Positions 9,326 through 18,633 of a stretch of 64,000 bases of DNA are shown piece after piece (the first letter of the stretch is position 1; each line of letters begins with the position of its first letter). A program made the translations under genes and the position numbers. A model generated the notes under the pieces. That model made no database searches. It saw nothing but the letters and a program-made list of their open reading frames with translations, and had not been told where the DNA came from. The stretch comes from an uncultured Alphaproteobacteria bacterium. Its GTDB lineage: Bacteria > Pseudomonadota > Alphaproteobacteria > HIMB59 > GCA-002718135. The DNA is taken from positions 32,836-96,835 of the forward strand of contig CACBPV010000003.1 in assembly GCA_902541215.1 (NCBI GenBank), read 5' to 3'.

Positions 9326-10536
9326 AATAGACTTTCATAATTATAAAAATCAAAAATATCTCCTTTGTTTACTTGAGAAACATTTTCATCAATTTCAATT
9401 ATACCATCAGAATAGGATATAGAACTAATCATACCAGAACCTTGTTTAGTAAATTTATTTGCAATATTTTTATTATTTATACTTTCTTTATTTACACGTA
9501 ACCACTCCATTCTTTTTGTTTTTTTCTTCATAGAAAAATTTGCTGTAATTTTACTTGATGATGGGAGCTTAAAATTTCCACCAGATAATTTTTCTATTAA
9601 TGGTCTTACTAGCATTGCATATAGTAATTGAACAGAAACTGGATTACCTGGTAAGCAAATTATGTAGCAATTATTTATTTTTCCAACTGCAATTGGTCTT
9701 CCTGGTTTTATTGCTGCTCTCCAAAAATATACCTTACCTAATTCAGATAAAACTTTAATTACATGATCTTCATCACCAACAGACGCACCACCAGCAGTTA
9801 TTATTACATTAAATTTTTTTGATGTATTAAAGATTTTATTTTTAATAGATTTAAAATTATCTTTAAGATTTCCACAATATTTTTTTTCTATAAAATTCTT
9901 ATCAAGTAAATTATATAAACTATAATAATTTGAATTATTAATTTCAGAATTTTTTAAATTTTTAGTTGGTTTTCGTAATTCATTACCACTTGTAAAGAAA
10001 CCAATTTTAATTTTTTTAAATACTTTTATTTTACTAATACCAGTAGCGGCAATTAAATTTATATTTTGTTGATTTAATTTAGACCCCTTTTCCAATATTT
10101 TTTGGTTTTTCTTTATATCTTCACCCTTTAATCTATAATTATCTCCAAATTTTGGAATTTTAATTAAATGAATTTTATTCCCTTTCTTGTATGTATTTTC
10201 TTGCATAACTATAGTTGATGAATTTGTAGGCATTTTTGCGCCAGTAAAGATTCTGACGGCTTCACCAGGTTTTACTTTAATATTTTTGTTATCTCCGGCA
10301 GCTATTCGTCTGTTACAAAAAAAATTTTTTTTTGTTTTTAAATCTGCTTTTAAAATAGCATAACCGTCTACAGCAGAATTATTAAAAGGAGGTAAATTTA
10401 TTTTACTTTTTATATTTTCGTAAAGAAATCTATCCTCAGAATTTTCTAAATTAACTTTTTCAGAATTAAAAATTACAACCTTTTGTTTTTTAAATAAATT
10501 AACAATTTGTTTTTTGGTTAGAGGTGATTTATTCAT
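9322..10536 (-). CDS. moeA: Molybdopterin molybdenumtransferase MoeA
   Basis: LPPFNNSAVDGYAI, GEAVRIFTGAKMPTNSSTIVMQE, ITAGGASVGDEDHV, KPGRPIAVGKINNCYIICLPGNPVS. Confidence 0.95.
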   Translation of the reverse strand: MNKSPLTKKQIVNLFKKQKVVIFNSEKVNLENSEDRFLYENIKSKINLPPFNNSAVDGYAILKADLKTKKNFFCNRRIAAGDNKNIKVKPGEAVRIFTGAKMPTNSSTIVMQENTYKKGNKIHLIKIPKFGDNYRLKGEDIKKNQKILEKGSKLNQQNINLIAATGISKIKVFKKIKIGFFTSGNELRKPTKNLKNSEINNSNYYSLYNLLDKNFIEKKYCGNLKDNFKSIKNKIFNTSKKFNVIITAGGASVGDEDHVIKVLSELGKVYFWRAAIKPGRPIAVGKINNCYIICLPGNPVSVQLLYAMLVRPLIEKLSGGNFKLPSSSKITANFSMKKKTKRMEWLRVNKESINNKNIANKFTKQGSGMISSISYSDGIIEIDENVSQVNKGDIFDFYNYESLF

Positions 10537-11018
10537 TAAAATTCTCTCAAAATAAAATCAACTATATTATCAATTTCGTCATTCTTAAAAATTCTCAAGT
10601 CAGTTTTAAGTTTATTATTTGAAATAATAGCTTTTATATTTTTAATTTTTGTAAATAAGTAATTATCATTATCATTTTTAATTATTTCAATTTTTGGATG
10701 ATTTTCATTTTTAAACCCTTCCACTATTACAATATCAATTTCTGAAAGTTGATTAATTAATTCATCTAATGTTTTTTCTTTTAAATTATTTAGCTCTGAT
10801 ATTTTGACCCATCGCTTAGATGAACTAACTATTACTTGAGAAGATCCCGCGAATCTATGCTTAAAGCTATCTGTATTTTCATGATCTATATCAAATTCGT
10901 GATGTGCATGTTTAATTGAAGCAACACGAAAATTATTAGAGCTAAGTTTATTTATAATTTTAGTTGCAATAGTCGTTTTCCCTGAATTCTTCCAGCCAAC
11001 AATTCCTACTATTTTCAT
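10536..11018 (-). CDS. mobB: Molybdopterin-guanine dinucleotide biosynthesis adaptor protein MobB
   Basis: VGIVGWKNSGKTTIATKIINKL...ASIKHAHHEFDIDHENTDSFKHRFAGSSQVIVSS. Confidence 0.92.
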   Translation of the reverse strand: MKIVGIVGWKNSGKTTIATKIINKLSSNNFRVASIKHAHHEFDIDHENTDSFKHRFAGSSQVIVSSSKRWVKISELNNLKEKTLDELINQLSEIDIVIVEGFKNENHPKIEIIKNDNDNYLFTKIKNIKAIISNNKLKTDLRIFKNDEIDNIVDFILREF

Positions 11019-11707
11019 TTAATAGATCTATTATTTAACAAATATACAAGAGAGTAAATGATTATTGTTATTGATATTAAAACTAAACCTAATGCCATAG
11101 CGTATTCTAAATTTCCCATTCTAGTTTCTAAAGATATAGCAGTTGTCATTACCCTTGTATAATGATCAATATTGCCACCCACAATCATAACTGCACCAAC
11201 TTCTGAAATAGCTCTGCCAAAAGCAGATAATAATGTTGTTATTAATAAAAAATAACTATGGTTAAATAGAAGTTTAACAGAACCCCAAAAGGGAATATTT
11301 AAGGATCTTATCTGATCTTTAAATTCAAACCAATTTTTAGAAAATATCTCATGAGATAATGAAGCAATTATTGGAAAAATTATTATAGTTTGAGCAATAA
11401 TCATCGCAGAGGGTGTGTATAGAAGCTGTAAGATACCTAAAGGTCCACCTGATGCAAAAATAAAATAAACAATTAAACCAACTACAACTGGAGGAATTCC
11501 CATCAATGAGTTTATAATTATTAATATAATTTTTTTGAAATAAAAATTATAAATTGCAAAATAATACCCTACTATAAACCCTAATAATGATGCAATAATT
11601 AGGGCGGTAAAACTTACAAATAATGATAAAAGTATAATGTCCCATAGTTCACTATCTAAAGTAATAATCAATAGTATGGAATTTGTGAAAATTTCTAATA
11701 TGTTCAT
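11015..11707 (-). CDS. Tungstate/molybdate-type ABC transporter permease (TupB-like)
   Basis: 230 aa membrane protein with GRAISEVGAVMIVGGNIDHYTRVMTTAISLETRMGNLEYAMALGLVL, a TupB/WtpB-like signature. Confidence 0.78.
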   Translation of the reverse strand: MNILEIFTNSILLIITLDSELWDIILLSLFVSFTALIIASLLGFIVGYYFAIYNFYFKKIILIIINSLMGIPPVVVGLIVYFIFASGGPLGILQLLYTPSAMIIAQTIIIFPIIASLSHEIFSKNWFEFKDQIRSLNIPFWGSVKLLFNHSYFLLITTLLSAFGRAISEVGAVMIVGGNIDHYTRVMTTAISLETRMGNLEYAMALGLVLISITIIIYSLVYLLNNRSIK

Positions 11708-11733
11708 TTATATTATTAGTTTAATTACAACAT

Positions 11734-12549
11734 ATGTCAAAAAAAGAGAAATATTTAGTCTCACCTGATATTAATAATAAGTCCTTAATTACAAAACTAA
11801 ATGGTTTTGATGAGCAAGGGAATAAAATAATTTCTAAAGTTATTAATGAAAAAGCTCTTACAATTTTTCTTAATAATCAAGAGATAGTAACGCTCATGTC
11901 TATTAGTGATCACCCAAAATATCTTGCAGTTGGGTATTTATTAAATCAAAATATGCTTAAGAAAAATGACATAATTAGAAAAGTTGAAATTGATAAAGAT
12001 TTAGGTGTGGTTGTTGTACGAACAAAACGTAAAACAAATTATGAAAACAAATTAAGAAAGAAAATAACAACTAGTGGTTGTGCAATAGGTACAGTATTTG
12101 GAGATATCTATGCGGAAATAAAAAAATCAAAATTAAAATCCAAAAAGAAAATTAAACATAAATGGATTTATGAAATTTCAAAAAAAATTACATTGACACC
12201 GAGCTTATATTTAGAAACAGGAGCAATACATGGTTGTGCCATTATTCATAATAATAAACCATTGATTTATATGGAAGACGTAGGGAGACATAATGCTGTA
12301 GATAAAATTGCTGGTTTTATGTTTTTAAAAAAAATTAGCTCTTCAAATAAAATTTTTTACACTACAGGAAGACTAACTAGTGAAATGGTTATTAAAACTA
12401 TAAAAATGGGTATTCCAATATTAATTTCTAGATCAGGATTCACAGCGTGGGGTGTAGAGCTGGCGAGAGGCTCGAATTTAACACTTATTGGACGAGCAAA
12501 GGGAAAAAAATATTTAGCACTTTCTGGAGAACATAGAATTGACCATTAA
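11734..12549 (+). CDS. fdhD: Formate dehydrogenase accessory sulfurtransferase FdhD
   Basis: TTSGCAIGTVFGD, TGAIHGCAIIHNNKPLIYMEDVGRHNAVDKIAGFM, FYTTGRLTSEMVIK. Confidence 0.92.
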   Translation: MSKKEKYLVSPDINNKSLITKLNGFDEQGNKIISKVINEKALTIFLNNQEIVTLMSISDHPKYLAVGYLLNQNMLKKNDIIRKVEIDKDLGVVVVRTKRKTNYENKLRKKITTSGCAIGTVFGDIYAEIKKSKLKSKKKIKHKWIYEISKKITLTPSLYLETGAIHGCAIIHNNKPLIYMEDVGRHNAVDKIAGFMFLKKISSSNKIFYTTGRLTSEMVIKTIKMGIPILISRSGFTAWGVELARGSNLTLIGRAKGKKYLALSGEHRIDH

Positions 12550-13141
12550 TAAGAAAAAAATTTTGTTTGCCATACTTGCTGGAGGTCAATCAAAAAGATT
12601 TGGAGGTGGATTTAAAGCTTTTGCTAAAATAAATGGAATTACAATCTTAGACAAAATAATAAACAAGCTTAAAAAATATAGTAATGAAATAATAATAAAT
12701 GCTAATGACTTAAAAAGTTTTAAGAAAATTAATTACCCAATAATTGAAGATAAATTCAAAGGTTTTGTGGGACCTTTAGCAGGAATTCATACATCAATGT
12801 TGTGGGCTAAAGAAAATTATACAAACAAAGAATGGGTTTTTACTGTTCCAAGTGATACTCCATTTTTACCCGATAATCTTTTCGATAAGTTTTTAGAAGC
12901 ATATGATGAAAATGTAAAAATATTGATTGCAAGATCAAATAGTAGACATCATCCTGTAATAGCAATGTGGCATATATCATTAATAACTAGTTTAGAAAAT
13001 GAGTTAATATTAAAAAATAGTAAAATTATGTTTTGGGTTAAAAAGCACAAATATAAATTTGTTGAATTCGACAAAAACCAAGAAAAAAATTTTTTCAATG
13101 TTAATACTCAAGAAGAATGGAATACTGCAAAAAATATCTAA
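12539..13141 (+). CDS. mobA: Molybdenum cofactor guanylyltransferase MobA
   Basis: ILAGGQSKRFGGGFKAFAKINGITILDKII; VPSDTPFLPDNLF. Confidence 0.88.
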   Translation: MTINKKKILFAILAGGQSKRFGGGFKAFAKINGITILDKIINKLKKYSNEIIINANDLKSFKKINYPIIEDKFKGFVGPLAGIHTSMLWAKENYTNKEWVFTVPSDTPFLPDNLFDKFLEAYDENVKILIARSNSRHHPVIAMWHISLITSLENELILKNSKIMFWVKKHKYKFVEFDKNQEKNFFNVNTQEEWNTAKNI

Positions 13142-13192
13142 ATTTTATATAAATATGTAAAAAATATTTTTTTTGTATAAAGAATATTTTAA

Positions 13193-14287
13193 ATGGTAAG
13201 CTCAATATATAAAATATTTCCAGGAATTATATTTTGTTTTATAATTGCTTATTCAGGCATATACCTAAGTGGTTTTATTGGAAAAGAAATTTTAAATTTA
13301 AATAAAAGTCCAATATCACCAATAATGTTATCAATAATATTTGGTCTTTTGATAGGAAATATATTTCATATTAATAATTTTTTATTAGAAGGAATTAAGT
13401 TTTCTTTAAAATTTATTCTAAGATTAGGAATAATATGTCTTGGTATTAGACTAGGGCTTTTAGATATTTTTAAAGTTGGAATAGTTGGAATACCTCTAAT
13501 TGTTGCTTGTATTATTATATCAATCTTGGTTGTAAATTATTTGTGCAAGTTATTAAATGTTTCTTCAAAAATGGGATCATTAATTGCAGTTGGAACAAGT
13601 ATTTGTGGAGCATCTGCAATTGTAGCAACTAGTCCTGCAATTAATGCTGATAAAGAGGAAGTTGCTTATGCCATAGCTAATATTACAATATTTGGAATAA
13701 TTGCAATGTTCTTATATCCATTTATGGCCTATTATCTTTTTAGTGGAGATGAGTTAGCATCAGGATTATTTCTTGGAACTTCAATACATGAAACAGCTCA
13801 AGTTGCTGGGGCTGGATTGATATATGCGGAACAATTCAATTCACCAAAAACTATGGATATAGCGACAATTACAAAATTGGTAAGAAATGTCAGTATGATA
13901 ATCGTCATTCCTACAATAAGCTATATGTATCTAAGAAATAATATTGGTGAAAACAATAGCAAACCATCAATAATATCTATGTTTCCAATTTTCATAATTG
14001 GTTTTATTCTTTTGGGTTTTATGAGATCAATTGGAGATTATGGAATTCAAAATAGTAATTTAGCTTTTGAAATATTAAGTAATAATAACTGGCAATTAAT
14101 CATCAATATTATTAAATCTATCGCTGAGTATTCTTTAGCAATAGCAATGGCAGCTGTTGGCATAAGTACAAATTTAGTTTCTTTAAAAAGCTTAGGCATA
14201 AGACCATTTTATGTTGGTTTTTCTGCAGCTTGTTGTGTTGGAATTGTTAGTTATATCGGAATCATAGTACTAAATAATTTTATATAA
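13193..14287 (+). CDS. YeiH/UPF0324 family putative sulfate exporter
   Basis: Multi-TM; GTSICGASAIVATSPAINADKEEVAYAIANITIFG, GTSIHETAQVAGAG. Confidence 0.88.
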   Translation: MVSSIYKIFPGIIFCFIIAYSGIYLSGFIGKEILNLNKSPISPIMLSIIFGLLIGNIFHINNFLLEGIKFSLKFILRLGIICLGIRLGLLDIFKVGIVGIPLIVACIIISILVVNYLCKLLNVSSKMGSLIAVGTSICGASAIVATSPAINADKEEVAYAIANITIFGIIAMFLYPFMAYYLFSGDELASGLFLGTSIHETAQVAGAGLIYAEQFNSPKTMDIATITKLVRNVSMIIVIPTISYMYLRNNIGENNSKPSIISMFPIFIIGFILLGFMRSIGDYGIQNSNLAFEILSNNNWQLIINIIKSIAEYSLAIAMAAVGISTNLVSLKSLGIRPFYVGFSAACCVGIVSYIGIIVLNNFI

Positions 14288-14350
14288 TTTTCTAAAATAA
14301 ATATAATTTGTACTTATTAGGTAATAATTATATAAAATTTATAAAAAAAT

Positions 14351-15265
14351 ATGTCAATTTACCTTCCAATAGCTGAAATGAACGTCAATATTTTTCTCAT
14401 TATCTTTATTGGTATGAGTATAGGAGTACTTTCAGGAATTTTTGGTGTCGGTGGAGGATTTTTAATGACACCACTATTAATTTTTTTAGGCATACCTCCA
14501 GTTGTAGCTGTTGGTTCTGAAGCTCCGCACGTTTTAGCAACTTCAGTTTCAGGGTTTATTGCTCACTGGAGAAAAAGAAATGTTGATTTAAAGATGGGTA
14601 TATTCCTTTTAATAGGAGGTTTAATTGGCTCCACAGTTGGTGTAAATATTTTCAGTTATCTAAAAAACTTTGGGCAAATAGATTTAGTTATTCAGTTATT
14701 ATTTCTTTTCTTTTTAGGTTTTATTGGTTTTAGTATGGCTTTTGAAAGCGCAAGAACTACAATAAAACACTATAGAGCAAGAAACACTAAAAGAACAAAA
14801 CTGCATCAACATTCTTGGTTTCACGGACTTCCATTCAAAGTTCGCTTTCATAGATCAAAACTTTATATAAGTGCGATACCACCCGTACTGATAGGGTTCG
14901 CAGTTGGAGTAATGTCCGCAATGATGGGAGTTGGAGGAGGATTTATAATGATACCTGCAATGGTATACATACTTGGAATGCCAACAAGTATAGTAGTTGG
15001 GACATCTTTATTTCAAATCATTTTTGTTACCGCTAATGCAACATTCTTTCAATCCTACATAAATTATAATGTAGATATTGTGCTGTCTGCACTAATGATA
15101 TTTGGAGGAGTAATTGGTGCACAAATTGGTGTTATTTTTGGGTCTAAATTAAAAGCAGAATATTTGAGAGGTATTTTGGCTATATTAGTACTGGGTGTCT
15201 GTGGTAAAATTTTTACAGATCTAGTTTTAAGACCTAGTGATTTATTTTCATTGGTAATGATATGA
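14351..15265 (+). CDS. TauE/SafE family sulfite exporter-like permease
   Basis: GVLSGIFGVGGGFLMTPLLIFLGIPPVVAVGSE... and repeated AMMGVGGGFIMIPAMVYILGMPTSIVVGTSLFQ. Confidence 0.9.
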   Translation: MSIYLPIAEMNVNIFLIIFIGMSIGVLSGIFGVGGGFLMTPLLIFLGIPPVVAVGSEAPHVLATSVSGFIAHWRKRNVDLKMGIFLLIGGLIGSTVGVNIFSYLKNFGQIDLVIQLLFLFFLGFIGFSMAFESARTTIKHYRARNTKRTKLHQHSWFHGLPFKVRFHRSKLYISAIPPVLIGFAVGVMSAMMGVGGGFIMIPAMVYILGMPTSIVVGTSLFQIIFVTANATFFQSYINYNVDIVLSALMIFGGVIGAQIGVIFGSKLKAEYLRGILAILVLGVCGKIFTDLVLRPSDLFSLVMI

Positions 15266-15669
15266 TATCAATATTTAATTTTTCTATTAATTTATTGATC
15301 GTAGTTTGTCTCTTCATATATTTTATTTTTACAACCATTGGTTTTAATCTGGAGAATATTGAATATTTTTTAATTCTAATAATTGTTATAAACTCATTTA
15401 ACAAAATTTATATTTGGTCAAATTTCAGAGTATTTATTAAAAAAGATCTTAATAAAATATTTAAAGACATATTATTTAATGATTCATTTGCAAAACTTAG
15501 TATAGTTATTTTATCCACTGTAATTCCAATTTATATGCTTATGCAAAAAGATATATTAGTGATTGATATATTGATTGAGAAAGCATCTTTTTTACTAGTA
15601 TCAATTTTTGCATTAATTGGATTTTATTTAGAATTTTATATTTTAGAAGTGACAAAAATAGATGATTAA
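15262..15669 (+). CDS. Hypothetical small membrane protein
   Basis: 135 aa, several hydrophobic segments; 4-bp overlap with preceding gene and 8-bp overlap with next gene. Confidence 0.7.
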   Translation: MISIFNFSINLLIVVCLFIYFIFTTIGFNLENIEYFLILIIVINSFNKIYIWSNFRVFIKKDLNKIFKDILFNDSFAKLSIVILSTVIPIYMLMQKDILVIDILIEKASFLLVSIFALIGFYLEFYILEVTKIDD

Positions 15670-16426
15670 AAATTTATATATAAAATTTGCATTTAATCTA
15701 ACAATTTTATTGACTGTAATTTTTTTTTATAACTTTCTTCGTGCTGAAGAAATTTACTTTGACTTATCTGAGGATAGTATTGAGTTAAAAACAGATTTTA
15801 ATGGAAAAGAAATTATTATTTTTGGATTACTAAAAGATGATCATGAGACACTTTTGACAATAAAAGGACCACCATCAAAAATGAGAATACAAAAAAAAGA
15901 GAGGTATTTTGGAATATGGATAAATAATCAATACGTTACCTATAGTAACATTCCATCTTTATTCTTTTTATCCTCCTCAAAAGAAATTAACGAAATCTTG
16001 CCTGAATCGATATTAATTAATGAGGATCTAAGTTTTGAAAAAATTTTAAATAATAAGACTTTTAATCAAAATTTTATTTTCAAAAATGACCAAAAAAGTT
16101 GGAATGAAAATTTTGTTAGAATAAAAAAAGAACAATCATTTTATAAAAGTTTTGAAATGAAAAAGATCAAAGATAAATTATTTCAAACTAGCGTTTTTTT
16201 TCCAACAAATACAATACCAGGGATTTATAATGTTGATATTTACTATATAAGAAATAATACAATTATGAGTACTGATCAAAAAAATATAGTTATAAAAAAA
16301 ACTGGTATAGGAAGTCAAATATTTGACTTTGCTAATGAAAATGCAGCTACATACGGAGTTTTTGTAATTATCTTTTCAATATTTTCAGGTTTTATTGCTG
16401 CTGCTTTATTTAGGAGAAGTAAATGA
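15662..16426 (+). CDS. TIGR02186-like conserved membrane protein
   Basis: 254 aa; signal peptide, IIIFGLLKDDHETLLTIKGPPSKMRIQKKERYFGIWINNQ, C-terminal TM; this family is commonly next to TauE/SafE in alphaproteobacteria. Confidence 0.75.
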   Translation: MIKNLYIKFAFNLTILLTVIFFYNFLRAEEIYFDLSEDSIELKTDFNGKEIIIFGLLKDDHETLLTIKGPPSKMRIQKKERYFGIWINNQYVTYSNIPSLFFLSSSKEINEILPESILINEDLSFEKILNNKTFNQNFIFKNDQKSWNENFVRIKKEQSFYKSFEMKKIKDKLFQTSVFFPTNTIPGIYNVDIYYIRNNTIMSTDQKNIVIKKTGIGSQIFDFANENAATYGVFVIIFSIFSGFIAAALFRRSK

Positions 16427-16896
16427 GTGATGATAGGTATATTCTAGTTGTTGCAGATAACTCAAAAGAAATGAATACAGCTCTTGAATATGCTTGTGCA
16501 AGATCAAAAAAAACGGGAAGAAAAATTATAATTGCAACATTCATAGAACCTTTAGATGTTCTAACAACAAAGGGTGTTACAGACATTATGAAAGAAGAAG
16601 CTAGAGAAGAAGCGGAAACAATTCTTAAAAAAGCTGCCTCATTTGTCCAAGAAAGAACAGGTAACTATCCTGCTCTATCTTTAAGAGAGGGGGATACTAT
16701 AGCTGAATTAAAACAATTATTAGATGAGGAAAAAAATATTAATGTTCTTGTTTTAGCTGCCAATACTGATCCAAATAGTAAAAATCCAGGTCCAATAATA
16801 ACTTCTCTGGTGAGTAATGAAATTACAAACCTAAGAATACCAATAATGATTGTGCCTGGAAATTTATCATTTGAACATATTGCACAAATAACTTAA
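16423..16896 (+). CDS. Universal stress protein (UspA) family
   Basis: Usp fold: ILVVADNSKEMNTALEYACARSKKTGRKIIIATFIEPL...IPIMIVPGNLS. Confidence 0.85.
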   Translation: MSDDRYILVVADNSKEMNTALEYACARSKKTGRKIIIATFIEPLDVLTTKGVTDIMKEEAREEAETILKKAASFVQERTGNYPALSLREGDTIAELKQLLDEEKNINVLVLAANTDPNSKNPGPIITSLVSNEITNLRIPIMIVPGNLSFEHIAQIT

Positions 16897-16900
16897 AAAA

Positions 16901-17536
16901 ATGTCAAAAGAGATAGCTAAAATATTAGTAGATATAAAGTCTATTAATTTTTCATTTGATAAATATTTTACTCTTACATCAGGCTTGGCTAGTCCTGTTT
17001 ATGTTGATTGTAGAAAAATTATTTCTTTTACAAAAGAAAGAAATTTTATAATTGATAAAGCCATAGATTATTTAACTAAAAATAATATTGAGACAGAAAT
17101 TATTGCTGGTGGGGAGACCGCTGGAATTCCCTATGCTGCTTTTATTTCTCAAAAATTAAATAAACAAATGATTTACATTAGAAAAAAAACAAAAGGTTTT
17201 GGAAAAAATAAACAAATTGAAGGTGAATTTGAAAATAATCAAAAAGCTCTTTTAGTTGAAGATCTAGCTACTGATGGAGGTAGTAAAATAATTTTTATTA
17301 ACGCAATGCGTGAAGCAGGATTAAAAGTTAAAGATATATTTGTAATATTTTATTATGATATTTTTAATTTCAAAGAATCAGAATTATTTAAATTAAATGT
17401 AAATATGCACTCACTGTGTACTTGGAAAGATATAATACATTATATTGAAAGTGAAAAAATATATTCTGAAGATAAGGTTTCAAACTTAAAAGAATTTTTA
17501 GAAGATCCAGAAAAATGGAGAAACAAGTATGCGTGA
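16901..17536 (+). CDS. pyrE: Orotate phosphoribosyltransferase
   Basis: FTLTSGLASPVYVDCRKI, IAGGETAGIPYAAFIS, ALLVEDLATDGGSK (PRPP motif). Confidence 0.92.
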   Translation: MSKEIAKILVDIKSINFSFDKYFTLTSGLASPVYVDCRKIISFTKERNFIIDKAIDYLTKNNIETEIIAGGETAGIPYAAFISQKLNKQMIYIRKKTKGFGKNKQIEGEFENNQKALLVEDLATDGGSKIIFINAMREAGLKVKDIFVIFYYDIFNFKESELFKLNVNMHSLCTWKDIIHYIESEKIYSEDKVSNLKEFLEDPEKWRNKYA

Positions 17537-17963
17537 AATAGTTGTTGTCAGTGGAGGTTTTGACCCAATTCACAGTGGTCATATAAAATTAATTAAAGAA
17601 GCTGCTAAACATGGTGAAGTTGTAGTTTTACTAAATTCTGATTTATGGCTTCAAAAAAAGAAGGGTAAGGAATTTCTCCCTTTTATTGAAAGAACTATAA
17701 TTATGAATGAGTTAAAAAATGTTATTGATGTTATAGAATTTGATGATTTAGATAAGACGTGCATCGATGGTCTTAAAAAAGTAAAAAATAAATATCCAAA
17801 ATCAATTATTAAATTTGCAAATGGAGGTGATAGAAATAATAATACAACACCAGAATCAATATTCTGTGAAAAAAATAATATACAATTACTTTGGGGTATA
17901 GGTGGTGACAATAAATCAAATTCTAGTTCTTGGATTTTACAAAAATGGAAAGAAGATAATTAA
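17529..17963 (+). CDS. Cytidylyltransferase-like nucleotidyltransferase
   Basis: VVSGGFDPIHSGHIKLIKEAAKHGEVVVLLNSD; HxGH-type nucleotidyltransferase fold. Confidence 0.8.
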   Translation: MREIVVVSGGFDPIHSGHIKLIKEAAKHGEVVVLLNSDLWLQKKKGKEFLPFIERTIIMNELKNVIDVIEFDDLDKTCIDGLKKVKNKYPKSIIKFANGGDRNNNTTPESIFCEKNNIQLLWGIGGDNKSNSSSWILQKWKEDN

Positions 17964-18565
17964 GGATATAATTTTCTTGTAACCCAACCATCATTTTCCA
18001 TACGGAATTCAAGTCTGTCATGCAATCTGAATGGCATATCTTGCCAAAATTCAATTAATACAGGCGCTACTAAGTAACCGTTCCAATGTGAAGGTCTTGG
18101 TACATCATTATCTGAAAATTTTTTTTCAAACTCTTGTACTCTTTTAGTTAATGTAGATCTATTGTCTAGTTCTTCTGACTGTAACGAAGCCCAAGCTCCT
18201 ATTCTACTTCCTAGTGGCCTTGAATTATAATATTCATCAGCTTCAGCGTTTGAAATTTGTGAAACATTACCTTCTATTCTTATTTGTCTTTGAAGTGTTT
18301 TCCAATGAAAATTTAAAGCTACACTATCATTGTTTTTAATTGCTCTACCTTTTTTACTATTTGAATTTGTGTAAAAAACAAACCCTTTATCATCATATGA
18401 TTTAAGTAAAACAATTCGCGAGCTTGGTTTGCCGTCAGAAGATATAGTAGCAAGGTTCATAGCATTTGGATCATTGATTTCACTTTCCTTTGCCTCTTCA
18501 AACCATTCTTGAAAAAGTTCAATTGGTTTTTTATCAGAATTTATTAATTTTTGATTTGATTGCAT
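17960..18565 (-). CDS. pdxH: Pyridoxamine 5'-phosphate oxidase
   Basis: DPNAMNLATISSDGKPSSRIVLLKSYDDKGFVFYTNSNSKKG, C-terminal FWQDMPFRLHDRLEF. Confidence 0.94.
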   Translation of the reverse strand: MQSNQKLINSDKKPIELFQEWFEEAKESEINDPNAMNLATISSDGKPSSRIVLLKSYDDKGFVFYTNSNSKKGRAIKNNDSVALNFHWKTLQRQIRIEGNVSQISNAEADEYYNSRPLGSRIGAWASLQSEELDNRSTLTKRVQEFEKKFSDNDVPRPSHWNGYLVAPVLIEFWQDMPFRLHDRLEFRMENDGWVTRKLYP

Positions 18566-18633
18566 ATTATAGATATGAATATTATTTTATAAGTATATAT
18601 ATCTATATTTATAAAAAAACACTGATTTACAAT

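Noticed and set aside
18490-18633. N-terminal extension of the fabI ORF
   Set aside because: Overlaps pdxH antisense and encodes non-FabI, Tyr/Ile-rich sequence; the enzyme starts at 18634
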